Below the pieces are notes generated by a model. That model made no database searches. It saw only the letters and a list, made by a program, of their open reading frames with translations, and was not told the origin of the DNA. Of a stretch of 64,000 bases of DNA, positions 1-12,646 are shown piece after piece. Origin of the DNA: Erigeron canadensis (Eukaryota; Streptophyta; Magnoliopsida; Asterales; Asteraceae); the NCBI RefSeq assembly GCF_010389155.1, contig NC_057765.1:28274980-28338979 (forward strand). Direction: 5' to 3'. How positions within the stretch are numbered: position 1 is the stretch's first letter; every line of letters begins with the position of its first letter. Both the position numbers and the translations under genes were made by a program.

Positions 1-42
1 TCTTGAATGTTCAAACAAAAAGACATTCTTAACAATTCATAC

Positions 43-2460
43 AGATATGCTTGTGAAAGTTTTGGACAGCTGCGAGTGGATATTTCTTCTCTGTTTAGTT
101 TTGTGGTTCTTCCAGTTATACCAACCCATCTTTCTCGTAAAATAGGCTGATCAATGATGCCAAGAATCTGAATACGAAGCAAGAAAATATCAAAGACGCA
201 CAAGCATAAACCGAAGTTAAGATATTTACAGCCCAGGATTCCCCACAAAAGAATATATAAATACCATAATGAATTTTACAAACTTAATGCAAATGGCTCT
301 CAATTTCTTTTAGAGGACATGTGCATCATGCTCAAGCATACAATGTGTGCTTATAATTCATAACTATGAACCGTAGAAAGATTCAAGTCCAAATAGATTT
401 TGGAGGACAGCTACAAGTCGATAAACAATGGTCGCTGATAGATCTAGCTTTTTGGATTAGAAGGAAGCATATTGCAGCAGTTACACCATAACTAAATAGA
501 TTGAGAAAACATCATTCTCCAATCTCTATCCATGTAGATAGATGTAAATGAAGGCAATAAAAAGACAGACTTCCACTTTATGTTGTTCAAGCTTTTTACA
601 AGATTTAATATTGCTAACAAGCAGAAAGTACATGAATGATCTTCTATATTTGGAAAGTAGGTTGTTTACAAGAAATTTGAGGGATAATAATATTCATACC
701 GGTTTACCTCTGTGCAGTAGAGCAATGAGTGTGCCAAAAAGGGGCTTGCCTGAGTACAGCAACATAGCCACTTTAAATTTTGCCTAAGAATAAACGGCTA
801 ACTTGTTACATAAGATATCAAACAGAAATTTACCTGTAATAAAACTCTTTGTCCCATCTATTGGATCTAAAACCCACACATAATCTGCAGAATTCTCTTT
901 ACATTGCCAGCCATTTTCCTCTCCATAACTGCAATTAGATAAAGCAGTTTCCTTCATTTATTTGAGCAGCAACATGAACTAAATGAGATATGCATACATA
1001 TCACCGGACATCAAGTACTGTGGTTTCACCCTCTCGTTTATATCCTCAGTAGGCTTCAGTGGCTAAGACATTGAAGGTCATGAATATTAAATGTCCAGTA
1101 TTTGGCAGGTTATATATGTTTAATGTCATTTAAGTTTTCTTAGGCCTCATCAGCTTCTGCAAGTAGGTTACTTTGATTTAGAATCATATACAAGTGGGGC
1201 CTGTCATTTGAAATATGATTATAATTCTTCAAGATTTCAACTTTGATGGAGCATTTCCATAAAATAATGGAAATTTACATTCTGTCACTGCCTACTTCCT
1301 ACATCCCTATGAAAACACCAACCAATAAACCTCTGCCATTTAACTTTGTTTAGTAAAATCATAAGGTTTCATATAAAATGATACAAATTAAATCTACAAA
1401 CAATTTGCTGATACATTTGATCTATATGTAGAAATAATATGGAAAAAGGTATGAAACAAAGCACAACGAATATGACGCAAAATAACATCTTCCACCAAAC
1501 TATAGAACAACAGAATCTTGCTTCACTACAAGTATAGTTTGGGAAATATAAGCAGAATTCTTGATTATCGTCAAGATAGCAATTAACACCGCGATAGGGG
1601 ATGACACTTACATAGCATGAGACGGAAAACTTTCTTGTATGATCAGAGTCATAGCTTCCTCTGCAGCTCTATCGGCTATCGTTACCGGACCTTCAAATAT
1701 ACATCACGATTACATTCTCAAACTGAACCAAATATTTCAATTCCAATTATTTCTTCGAATTTATCCACAATACAAACCAGCAGCCAGCCAAATTTTATTT
1801 CTTCCAATTTAAAAAAGTCAAAGTCAACACAAAAAAGTCAAAGTAACATAGCACAAATCAGGTACATCAAATCACAAAAACTATAACACAACAAATCCAA
1901 ATTTCAATGACTTCTTCATTTTATACAAAAAAAACTCATCCAAATTTCATTTCTTCAAAAACAAAAGTCAAAGTCAAACTAGCTAAAAATAATGTGTAAA
2001 AAAAACAATTCACAGCATAAGTTCTTTTTTTCGAACATTAACACCACATATAAAGTCAAAAGAAATGAATGCATATATGTACGTATATACAGTAGTATAA
2101 AAATAGAAACTAACTTAAATCAGGTTTATCAACAATATCAAATCTTTTGCGGAAATATTTCCGGATGACGTCACCGGAAGCATCAGCTAATCTGTCAGCA
2201 ACGGTTTCAAAATGATCGAGGTCCTCCGAATCACGGTGGTCGGTAACGGCGTTGGAAAGTGTGGATTTTGGTGTGGTCATAGAGATGGATATGGGAGGTG
2301 GTTTAGTGAAGAAAGGTTTTAGGGTTAATGATTTTTTTGAAATTAATGATGATGATAAAGATGGATTGAAGTCAATTAAATTAGATGAGATTAAATAAGA
2401 AGAACCAGAATTAGAATTAGGGTTAATTGATAAAGATAGAAAGTGAGATTGTTGGAGCAT
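43..2460 (-). CDS. IMPL2: Bifunctional phosphatase IMPL2 / histidinol-phosphate phosphatase, chloroplastic (3' end outside window)
   Basis: Removes phosphate from histidinol-phosphate, the penultimate step of histidine synthesis in the plastid; the family also acts on inositol phosphates. Five GT-AG exons join in frame on the minus strand: 2460-2115, 1690-1612, 928-834, 749-700 and 167-43; the last exons lie left of the window. Visible motifs are ADASGDVIRKYFRKRFDIVD and SPVTIADRAAEEA in the N-terminal half, the GEENGW glutamate motif, and the metal site WVLDPIDGTKSF at the exon 3 end. Exon 5 reads ILGIIDQPILRERW. The first ~55 residues are Ser/Leu-rich, as expected of a plastid transit peptide. 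I chose the ATG at 2460; an in-frame ATG at 2634 would add 58 residues that look like leader. Family identity is recognised from motifs and is sure; subcellular targeting is inferred. Confidence 0.93.
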
Positions 2461-4264
2461 TTTTGTTGGTTGGTGGCGGGAAAGTGAAAAAGAAAAGAAA
2501 AGGGGTTTTTGGTTGAGGTTGATTGCGAGAGAGAGAGTCACGGAGTGTGATAATTTTGGCTTTAAGCGGTTGGCTAAATATTTAGGGGGGAAGGAGTGGG
2601 GCTTGGGTTCCCCTAACCCGATCGGTAACACCATTTCCAGGTATCGGCTAAGACTCGGGTAGGGTAATTTCGGGTATGACTTTGGTTTGTGAAGCCGATT
2701 GTTGGGTATGTTTTCTTTTTTTTTTTTGTTTGACCTTTAGCTGTTGTATGCGTATGGCTTTAGATTGCAGGAGCCAAAATGGAGAAGATAACAAACTTTG
2801 ACAAAGGTCAAGTTTAGTCCCTCTAGTTTTAAAGTTTTGTAAATATATATATAATAATAATATTATAAACTTTAAGTTTAAACATTTTTAGTCCCTGCGG
2901 TTTTTATATATTGTTTTTTTAAAGTGTTATTTACTAATGTATTTTTTTTTAAGTATAATGTAATGTTTTATTAAGTTTTAAATAAAATGTTTAGTTAAAT
3001 TATTGGTGTAATAAAAAAAATGAATTTGGGTAAGTTTAATGAATTGGGTATGTATTTCAAGTAATTTGGATAAGAATTGGGTAGTCGTGAGTTGGAGGGT
3101 ATTGATTAGGTGAAGGATTAGGTAAAGTAGCAAACTCTACAACCACTCCCTCTCCACCCTTAATGGCAACAAAACAAAATATGAGTCGTGGATCAACATT
3201 CGGTTCGGAATATAGTACAGAAACTTAAGTGGGCTATGGTTAGAGTAGTGAAATTAGAGCTTGAAAATAAAGTTAGAAGAACGCTTAATTTCAATCTTTT
3301 TCATATGAGTTATAATTTTAAAAACTTTTTGAGACTTACAAAAGTTTTTTAGACTGAAAATTTAAACCTTTTGAGACTTATAAGAGTTTTTTCCTGAAAA
3401 TTTTGACTTCAAATGTGTATTCAAACAACATTATTATCTTAAAAAGAAGTTATTTGAATATATATTCAAACATAACTATTATTTTAAACAAGAATTTTAT
3501 TTCACTCGGAATATCTAAGTTAAAGAAAATGATTTATCCTCCTAAAAAGTTAACCTAAAAATCATTCTAATAACTTTAAATAGTGACATGTAAACACCAC
3601 TAATTTTCTTTCCTAACATCACCAACATCACCCCTGATTTTTTCAGGTGTCCTCAATATAAAGAGAAACAATCATTTCCTTTTAGTTAATTCCATGTGAT
3701 TACTATTCACAATCAACTAACATATGAAAGAAAGAAAGTTAATAAAAACTTTATTATTAAAACATCGGGGCTGCTTTTAAGCTCCTTAAAGCCCATTATC
3801 AAACAGACTCTACGCAATTGTATGTAACTATTTTAATGAGGTTGAATTCTTGTTAAGAGGTTTAACGTCAATACAACTGCTTTTGTCACTAACTTAGGTA
3901 AGACGAGCCTACAAAACGGAAACAACAAAACCAAAATGTTTGTTTTTGGAGTATTCAACAACCAGAAAAATAAGAAAACTACTAGACCGAACTGCTCAGG
4001 CCAATCATGTCCTGGTCCAGGTTCCAATTCCAAGTCTTTAGTTCAGGCCGGTTTCGGGCTGTTTCTTCAACGTACATTAGTTTACACCAATAAAGATCAT
4101 TATGAAACCAAAAGCAACGTTTATACAACTGAAAACCAAAATAGTAACACAACCATTAACTTAACACATACGACTTCCAATTCGTAAAATCAACTGTAAA
4201 CTACGTAGTATGTACTAGCACGAACACAAATAAGAACTTAACATCAACTATATATGTTAATGTT
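2461..4264. other. Intergenic stretch between IMPL2 and dehydrin
   Basis: The IMPL2 5' flank is followed by AT-rich sequence. The only structure I see is a short fold-back MITE at 3527-3679. Short open frames around 3833-4187 have no recognisable motif and are not called. Confidence 0.5.
3527..3679. repeat. Fold-back MITE, copy A of a dispersed family
   Basis: The ends are inverted (AAATGATTTATCCTCC at the left, an AATCATTTCC-type end at the right). The interior carries AACCTAAAAATC, GACATGT and CACTAATTTTCTTTCCTAAC. The same order of motifs recurs at 22661-22956 and 36449-36627, and a relative lies near 45560-45700. No target duplication was resolved. Confidence 0.5.
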
Positions 4265-6294
4265 TCAGTGGTGTCCGGGAAGTTTATCCTTGATCTTATC
4301 CATCAAACCCTTCTTCTCATGTTCTTCCTCACGGTGCTCCACATGAACGTGCTCGGGTTTCGGTTCACCTATCGGTCCGGCCGGTGTGGTAACGGTTACT
4401 TTCGTGGTGGCGGTATACACTTTCTCAGGAAGTACTTGTTCCTGCTCATCCTTGTTTTTATGTCCTGGAAGCTTTTCCTTAATTTTTTGCATCAATCCTT
4501 TTTTCTTCCTCCTCCTCACTCCTTCTCGGTTGTCGTTTTCCTCAGACTGATGATGATATTCAAAAACCAAAGCAACAAATCGTCAAGTATATGCACTTGT
4601 GGAAGAACACTACAAAGTCTTTTATCTATGAAAATTCTGTAGTTCAACAGAAGAAAGACCATACATGACGTACAAATTATTAGTCTTCTCCACATTTAAA
4701 AGAGCATGTTATTTTTGCTATAAGAGCACCCCAATGGATGTACCCAATACTAGCTAATACATTGTCACATTAGCGCCACATCAGAAAAACCTCCTTCCAA
4801 TACATTTTCCTCAATTCACACCCAATACCCAATACATCCAATACATTCCAATATACCTCTTCTCATGCACCCACAAACATATATACATAAAGGAAAATAA
4901 ATATAAAAAAAATAAAAAGGCCAAAAACTCTTAAATACGTTCGTATTCCCCACCACAATTAGCTTCCAATACGCTTGAATACAATGCACACCCAATGGTG
5001 TGCACCATATTCAATGGTGAATACATTCCAATATGGCACACATTAGGGGTGCTCTAATACTTCTAGAAAGGCACAACTCTGTTCTTTTTCCTCACACTTC
5101 TCTTTGTAGGAAATTAGGCTTTCTTATAACCTATAAAAAGTATATACTCACAAATCTGTGTGAATTTATAACCTTGAACCTCCTTTTGGCTGGTGAGTCA
5201 ATTTCTTAGAAAGGCATATATTCACAAATTTGTGTGAATTCAAACTAAATCACTAATTCACTATATATGTGTGTAAGCATAATTATCTGTTCTAGTCCGT
5301 CCAGTCGTTTGGAAATTGCACATATTTTGAATTTCAAATGGTGACTCGTCATTCTTTTAAAAAAGAATCTAAAGCAATTAATTATATCGACACAAATTAA
5401 GTTTGTCAAGGCTTTATACGGTATTTAATTTCTTTCTCCGGGTACCCGTGGTCCGGCCCTTCGCTGTTTAAAAAAAAAAACTAACAGGGGAATTGTTAAA
5501 TAAAACATGCAGTACCTATCTCTATGTAAAATTTAACGGAGGATTATGTGAATTTCAGGGTTTTTTTTATGTTTATCAAATTCAAAGGTTTAATTTATAA
5601 CTTTTTTTAACACAAAAAGTACCTAAGATAGGTAAAGAGGTGCCGTACGGATTAATTCCGGTAACTAATATTATAACTATCTTCTAGAGTGGTTATAAAC
5701 TTGGGCCTAATTAGATCACTAATTAAATAGCACATACTAGAAAGGTCTCATGTTCGAATCGCGCTAAATAACATGCATCTTAAAGGTTAGAAACAGTCAA
5801 GCGATTCCCGAGTTAGGGTACATTATTATAGTCGAAAGGAATCAGCTTAATTAAAGCTAAACCTGAATAGCGAAAAGCTAAGATATATAGAATATATATA
5901 CATGCTTAAAATGACAAAAATATCACAAATCCTAACATAAGTTTTGTATATACTTATTGAGTATTAAAGAGTGAATTTAGCAAAATTAATTTACGACTTA
6001 TCTATAAACATTATTATAGTTTAAGTAAATATTTATTCGAGATCTTACCGAGCTAGATCCAGAGCCCGAGGAACTTCCAGTCTTTCCAAGCTGATGTTTA
6101 TCACCTCCCACGTCACCACCACCCATCACCGCCTGACCACCGCCAAGTGCATCATCCTTTCCAACGGCCGTCATGGGCTGAGCAACGCCAGTAAGGTGCA
6201 TGGGGACGCCATGCTCGTCGGTGAGTCGAACTTGTTGGCCTTGCTCGTCAGTCAGTTGAATCGGGTTCCCATGTTCGTCTATTATGTCCGCCAT
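4265..6294 (-). CDS. YSK2-type dehydrin (LEA group 2), two exons
   Basis: A disordered, water-soluble stress protein thought to protect membranes and proteins during drying, cold or salt stress. Exon 1 is 6294-6049 (82 codons) and exon 2 is 4546-4265 (93 codons plus stop), giving 175 aa; the splice is phase 0 with GTAAG and CAG sites. Three Y-like segments come first: DEHGNP, DEQGQQ and DEHGVP, the middle one degenerate. A Gly-rich stretch and the S-segment SSSGSGSSSS follow, with the intron falling inside the S-segment as is usual in this family. Two K-segments (KKKGLMQKIKEKLPGHK and EKKGLMDKIKDKLPGHH) sit in exon 2, the second forming the C-terminus. The intron is about 1.5 kb because it contains a MITE and other repeat sequence. 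Family assignment is secure; no specific symbol is claimed. Confidence 0.95.
4724..5054. mobile_element. PIF/Harbinger (Tourist-like) MITE in the dehydrin intron
   Basis: A 331-bp non-coding element. The left end reads GAGCACCCCAATG and the right end is its near inverse, CATTAGGGGTGCTC. It is flanked on both sides by TAA (4721-4723 and 5055-5057), the 3-bp target duplication typical of PIF/Harbinger. It has no coding capacity and lies wholly within the intron. Confidence 0.85.
5690..5830 (+). repeat. Possible SINE-like fragment (pol III B-box-like)
   Basis: The sequence CATGTTCGAATCGC at about 5752 resembles a tRNA-derived B box, and a loose A-box-like stretch lies ~45 bp upstream. No tail or target duplication is visible, so this is weak. 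Confidence 0.22.
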
Positions 6295-6520
6295 ATATAT
6301 ATTGTATTAATAATCCGAGTCTAATAGTTAGTTTTTGTTTGATAAAAGAGAGTGATATAGATATATATCTGGTGGTTTTTATCGGTTGTCGGAGTATTAT
6401 ATGTACTATGATGGATATTGTTTGCATGAAGTTTTACTTACACGTACGATGCTTTTCTTTTTTGTATTGGTGAACTTGTATGCCATGTGGGATCCTGTTG
6501 CCACGTATCGTGTCAATTCA
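6295..6520 (-). promoter_or_regulatory. Dehydrin upstream region
   Basis: A TATA-rich stretch (ATATATATCTATATC on the minus strand) lies at about 6355-6370. ACGT cores of the ABRE type occur near 6443 (ACACGTACG) and 6500 (CCACGTATC), and a CCGAC core (DRE-like, but without the preferred preceding purine) lies near 6390. ABA and cold control is expected for dehydrins and is inferred here. Confidence 0.4.
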
Positions 6521-8347
6521 CGAGTTAATTTTACCTTCAATTTTCTAGTTTCATTTTATCTTCTTTAACATATAGTAGAAAAAAAGAATTTGTAAAGGGG
6601 CTAGTGGTTTTCACATTCAGGTCGGTAGGTAATAGGTACAAAGACAAACCATTTTTTTAACATGAAAAGAAAAAAAAAACATTAAAGTAAATATTTATTT
6701 TGTCTGTCGCATTCCAAGTATCTAAAATTGACATTTTGACTTTTTGTTTATACCTTAATAATTGTAAATATTTTTGTTACCCTATATAAAACTTAATAAT
6801 ACAATATATGAATGGATAATCATTTAAATGTACTCAACAAATTACAAAACTAATTGTACATATTTACCCACTCATAGTTTTATCTGTTATAATACCATAT
6901 CGAGGTTAAATAAATTGAGAGCTTATTAAATTATTTGTCAATGTCGTCACTTTGAGCAGGTAGATTGCGTTGATTTTTTTAAATAAATAAACACTCATAA
7001 TAAAATTAAGTTGACTAGTTACGTGTTGAAAATGAGAAATGATAATTGTACCACATAATTTGATTAACATATCACACTGTACAAGTATTACAACATATTG
7101 TACAAAACAATTAATACATAGTTGTGGTAAATTAATCAACTTATATGGTACCAATATCACTTCCCATCGAAAATGGCCTTGTCGAGATTCTAAAATTAAG
7201 CCGTAAAAATTAGTTAATTTTCTAAGATTAACTTGAAAAGCAGGTTAAATGATTTAGTTCAAAAAGCTTTCAAATATTTGTAATCTTCACCTTTTTTCTT
7301 TTATCAAAATTACATTACAACCCACCATTAGAGATCCCTGTCCTTTAGCCGGCAAGCGCAAACAAAAGACATGAAATCTATGTTTGTCTGTTTGATGTTA
7401 AATGTTCTTGACACCATAATTTACCATTGATAAGATCAAAAAGTACAGCAAAAGACGACCATCAATCCATTTGCAACCATATTAATTGTACATATTGTGT
7501 TTATGCATACTGGAAAACTCGGATTGAAATCCTCTAAAGTTATTTCAACTTCATAGGTGAAAATTAAAAACATCAAATTTTAATCTTGACCATTAGATTT
7601 AATCCATTGGTTAAAGTTATTCCAACATCACCAATGAAGTTGGAATAAGTTTAGAGGATCTTAATCCGAGAAACTTTAATCACACGGTCCTTTTGACGAC
7701 CATTTCTCGACGATCGGTCTTGGGCAATGTTCAACTATCTTTGAGTAGCATCCCTATGAAATGAGCACATATTCAAACCTGTGACCATTTTCTATTATAT
7801 GCTACTCGTATAATGGCATCATAAAGGTCGCGAGGAAAATAAAATCACCAAGGCTGAAGCCCCGTGGGGCTATGCATTCTTAGCAAACGTAGATGGTGCC
7901 AAGAGCTAATGTCTTGTCCCAGTTTTGAATCTAGGAAGCGTCACCCTTTAGGGCATTTATGTCAACCCGAACGAAGTGAGATTACCTAATGCACATGAAA
8001 TTACCGTTTACGCTCACTCTCTGGATGAAGGAGACGTTAAGTGTGGTTATCACGGTTGTAAGAGAGAAGGAATATCTATTACCAGTCACTAATTAGGTAG
8101 GTTCTCTTTAAAATGAAGCTAGTTAGAGTACAAGTCTTGTACCAAGTTCACAAGTAATACTATTACCCTCAAACTGGGTTCATGTTACATATTGAGCAAG
8201 TAGCACTGTAGCAATACTATATACTAAAGTTTGCCAGCGCAAGAATAATACAGACCATATAAACTAATTATAAATGCATACAGCAATTCACTAAAATAAT
8301 TGACAAATGGATATTGCATACTCGATAACATGAAACCGGTGACCAGG
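6521..8347. other. Intergenic stretch between dehydrin promoter and DnaJ 3' end
   Basis: AT-rich, with no coding signal I can support. It contains the fold-back MITE at 7518-7670 and, near 7855, a short GC-rich hairpin (AGCCCCGTGGGGCT). Confidence 0.5.
7518..7670. repeat. Fold-back MITE, 153 bp
   Basis: About 45-bp arms are inverted. The left arm begins CTCGGATTGAAATCCTC and the right arm, read backwards, begins CTCGGATTAAGATCCTC. It is almost entirely palindromic. A similar fold-back in style, with different sequence, lies at 30503-30640. Confidence 0.6.
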
Positions 8348-11300
8348 TTACTTGGATGAAGAAGCAGCATTGACATCTGTGCCTTCTTGGCGCAAACTGT
8401 TATCTCTGCGGTAATTAGACTTGGCACCCTGAAATCAGATGGAGATATTTGTGTATGACTTTAGAAACATGTACTTATATGAATGCTATTGAATACTTGG
8501 TTCTTATCACGATTGCTTCCAATTTATGTAACCTGAGAATAGTATGGAATGCAATCCTCATTTTGTTCCTTCTGAATTGAGTTCATACTACAGTGGACAA
8601 AAAAGATGTGATTAACTTACTTGAAATATCGTTCCAAGCTTCTTCATTCCCATAGCACGTTGCTTGAGTTCCTCTTTTGAAACCGTTGGATCTTTGAGCA
8701 CCTGAATTGGAAGCACATTATTTGCCAATGGCAGGCACACAACATTTATTTGATATTCTAGACGTTAAATTCTCAACAGTTTTTAGTTGGATAAATACTA
8801 CTCGTATGTCATGCATCATAGGGCCCCTTTTACAGTCTTACTACAGATTGAGATTTCACGATTACATAATCATACTGCAATGCACCTCCAAACTCAGCCT
8901 AAATCTACAGCCAGATACCGCATGCATAATACACGATTTAACGTATACCTACCGCAATAACTGTGCTTTTGTAAACCAAAAAAATCTGTGTTTTTAATTT
9001 TCAGTATAGGCTAGTAATTTTTAGTATAGGCTAGTCAATCTACTGCGGGCAATAGAGAACTTGAGCAAAGATATGAATCAGTGGTAACATTTTTTTGACC
9101 CATTTTACTCATTGGTTGAATTGGGTTATAGTCTACTTTAATGGACAACTCAACTTGATATGGCTTAGTTTCTTTAGAGCAGTAGTAAGAAGATGACCCA
9201 TTTCAAACCGAACCAATTTTGACCAGGTGCCCAACTGGCCCGACCCGCACATCTGGCCATCTCTAATTTCAACTCAAGGTTCAGACTGCCAATAATGTAG
9301 TTATTTTCCATAAGACATGCAACTGCGACACAGATACATACACACAGATGCATAAACATGAACATACCGCTTGGCAGACACGAGATAAGGTTGTCTCAAT
9401 ATCTACAACATTGATTTGCCATAGGGAGTTGACCATTTGGTCTTTTTTTTCTTCAATAGCTTTCATTATCTGCTCTTCCTTGGCTTCTGAATCATTCAAC
9501 TTCTTCAGCTCCTCCTGAATTTGTATTAAAGATACGGCACCTATATACACAAAAACAATAAAATTTCTAGGGTCAATTTCATTTTCCTAATAACGCAGCA
9601 ACTTTTTCATCTTTTTTACTTTTATCAGGTTACAAATTATCGAACCTGAAGCAGCTGAAACTTGTGATTTCACCTGGTGTCCCTTGTCCCTTACCCATTC
9701 TGCAATAAATGGGACCTTCATATAGCGTTTATCCTTTCCAAGTTCTCTTGCAGCTTGCCTTGTGTAAATGTATCCAATTGTATGTAGCATAGCCTCTCCA
9801 AAAGCTAAAAAGTTATAGCAACCCTTGGTTACAAGTTCACATCTCCAACAACAATAAGTACAATTGCCATTGCGGCAAAAACATCCCATATTGATAAAGT
9901 TGTCTTAAGGGATGTAAGGAAACATACCTGCTTCTGAGAGCTGGCGAGCTTCTGTTGTTGCCCAGTCTACAAATTCAGATGTCTGACCTTCAACAAATGG
10001 TCGAAGACGATTTTTCAGATTTGTTATGAGCTTGGTTTCCCTCTCCTTTTGAATTTCCTATAAAGTAGAAGAACGGTAACTGATATAGCATTGGTAATTA
10101 CAAGAGGTGGCAATTCCGATCAATGTACTTATGAGGGAGTCATTTCAGGTAATGTTCTATATCTAATGGGTCAATTCAGGTTATGTTTTATCTCCAATGG
10201 GTCAATAAAGGTGAATCAGAAAATATAGCTGACAGGGAAACAGGTCAAACACGTTGAACTTTCAAACTCGCTTAAAGTGTCTTATTAATGTGTGTAACCA
10301 TCTAAATCTTTTTTGTTGAAAATTTAATTATTATTGATATCTATATGTAATCATATTTGACGGAGTAGTTGCTTGAAATAATTTTAAAGAAGCCTTTTAG
10401 AGTCAACCAACCAGACCCGTTTTGACATGTACATGCCTATTTTGACCCATTACCCCGCCCACCTGATCACCCATGTTACCAACTCTAGCAATGGGTTTCC
10501 GTTTAAGTATTGGTGTAAAAATGCATACCCTCATCCTCTCTTGCACTTTCATTTTACGAATTTCAGGGACCTGTCCCTCTTCTTCAAGTTCAACCGACTG
10601 TATGGAAGCCATATAAAGTTGTCCAATATAATCCTCAAACAAATCGCTTCCAAAAAGCATGCCAAAAACAGTTGCAGGATCCACCATTGAGTCACTGTAA
10701 CATATTATAAAAAAACCAACTCAGATGTAAGCTCTCATATAATGTAAAAAACAATGGAAAGAGGCATAGCTTAAGGTGTATAGAGATTCAGAATACAAAG
10801 AAACAGAACAATCATTAGTGCAAGAAGATAATGTATCACACTTACTCCTGTACTCCTGCTTTTCCATTTTTGTCATATGCTTCACGCTTCTCAGGATCAC
10901 TTAGAACCTGATAAGCCTCTCCAAGGACCTTTGTGAATGAAAAATATACATAAATGTCATATATACACAAAATTTAGAAGTGTGAAGCTTGGAATAATCC
11001 AAGCAGAAAAACCATAAGGATAATTAAGTCCAATGCCACACCTGAAAATTATGGGCAGCTTTCGGATCTCCAGGATTTTTATCAGGGTGAACTTTCCTTG
11101 CCTTAAGAATAACATAACAATTAGAAGTATACATTGTTATATGTGTATTGAACCAGGGAATCTCGATTAATATTAGCATCAGTACTCATCTCCAAAATAG
11201 ATGCTTTTTAATAGTACATCAGAAGCAAATTGTGAAATGTTACTACTTTGTTCAAACACAAAGCGTTGAATAGATGACAAAAAGAATCACACGTGACACA

Positions 11301-11473
11301 TGATTCGTAGCATAAACAACACATTTTTTAATGATATCTAGGCCTTTAACGCTTTCTTAAACAAAAAGAAAGAAAAAATAACATACTTTGACATAGTACG
11401 CCTTTTTGATATCCAATGCTGATGCATCAGTAGCAACTCCCAAGATGTCGTAATATTCTGTGTCCTTAACCAT
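8348..11473 (-). CDS. Chaperone protein DnaJ 10-like (J domain plus DnaJ-X domain)
   Basis: An Hsp70 co-chaperone: the J domain stimulates Hsp70 ATPase activity. Nine coding exons on the minus strand join in frame to 339 aa: 11473-11387, 11101-11042, 10928-10846, 10694-10529, 10057-9928, 9804-9646, 9540-9368, 8701-8621 and 8428-8348. The protein starts [13 protein letters not shown], has the HPD loop in [11 protein letters not shown] (residues ~33-43) and ends the J domain at about residue 70. [20 protein letters not shown] and the charged C-terminal half ([22 protein letters not shown]) match the plant DnaJ-X group. There is no zinc-finger CxxCxGxG region, so it is a class C J protein. A pyrimidine tract and CAG just upstream of the ATG suggest a 5'-UTR intron. 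The length is normal and I see no lesions. Tissue or stress control cannot be read. Confidence 0.95.
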
Positions 11474-12646
11474 TGTTCAGCAATCAAAACTTTTGTAAGG
11501 CTGGTAAATAGAAGAAAAAGAAAAGATAGCATGATAAATCAAGAATCATAATGCAAAACATTAACAAGCGCATCTTTGATACCTAACTCAAGAACATATA
11601 TATAGATCCGGAATCACTAAAAAACAAAATTGTATCGATGATACTTTAACGGTGTTCATAACAGTTGCAAGTGATTACCGTCAGTTTAAAGATATGGGTC
11701 ACAAGTCAGCCTGGCCACTAATCAGCGTGGATGGTTGATCAACACTTACCATTTGGCAATCACCAAGTCACCAGCTTAAGTTTGGAACTTTGCATTTCAG
11801 AATAACTTAAAAATCATCAATTTATGAAACTTACTTTCAAATTCGTCGACTAAGGAAACATATTACAGAGTACCTGAATTCTTCAATACAAGACTACTTT
11901 TCCTTAACTGATAAAACTATAAGAGAGCTTCCCAAAATCGAGAGTTGGCAAAAAGTAAGTTTTCTTAAAATGCATTTCTATCGTATTTGTACTAAAGTCA
12001 CAAATCTCCTAATTGCTGATAATGCATCTTTTTAATTTAGGTTAAGGCAATTCCCAAACCCCACAACCGCGTTACACATTACCCCACTTGTTGACTGGCC
12101 AAACAAGACCATCACAAGAAACACAGTCCCTAGATACCGCTAAAGGCGGTGCGGTGCGGCCCTTCGATTTCCAAGTTCAACTTATTCTCTAATATTATGA
12201 CTAAGCATTATTTACTTTATTTTTTAAATCATAAGTTAATAATAATTGTGTATACTACCCTGAACACCCTAGCTAGGATATATATATATACACATTCATT
12301 ATATTTGCATATATATTCAAAATGTAGCTCTAGTTTCAACATTGTCTGATAAACATTGCATATCGAAATTAAAATTGACATGTATGCATACAAATTAAAC
12401 AAATTAAATTTAAAAATAATACAAATTACATGAAATTCTAGATTATAAATCTATATATATAATAAGAGAACTTACAGATTTGGGAATAAGGAAAGATGGA
12501 AGCAATATGAGATATGTTTATATGAATGAAATCAAGTTTTGTTTACAATCAATCAATTTTGTTTTGATGAAAACCCCACTTTCAATGATTCGTTGTTCTG
12601 TTGATATATGGAATGAAAATCATAAATGGCCCTTTAATTCTTTCTA
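11474..12646 (-). promoter_or_regulatory. DnaJ 5' leader and promoter
   Basis: A probable 3' splice site (pyrimidine tract then CAG) lies about 25 bp upstream of the ATG, implying a non-coding first exon further right. The rest is AT-rich; no clear TATA box could be fixed. A MULE begins 1.17 kb upstream of the start codon. Confidence 0.35.

Noticed and set aside
3936..4187. Open frame of 83 codons on the plus strand
   Set aside because: No motif, low-complexity Asn/Thr-rich sequence and no neighbouring splice or promoter signals; a chance frame downstream of the dehydrin.
4268..4642. 124-codon plus-strand frame over the dehydrin exon
   Set aside because: It is the antisense shadow of dehydrin exon 2, whose K-segments are unmistakable on the minus strand.
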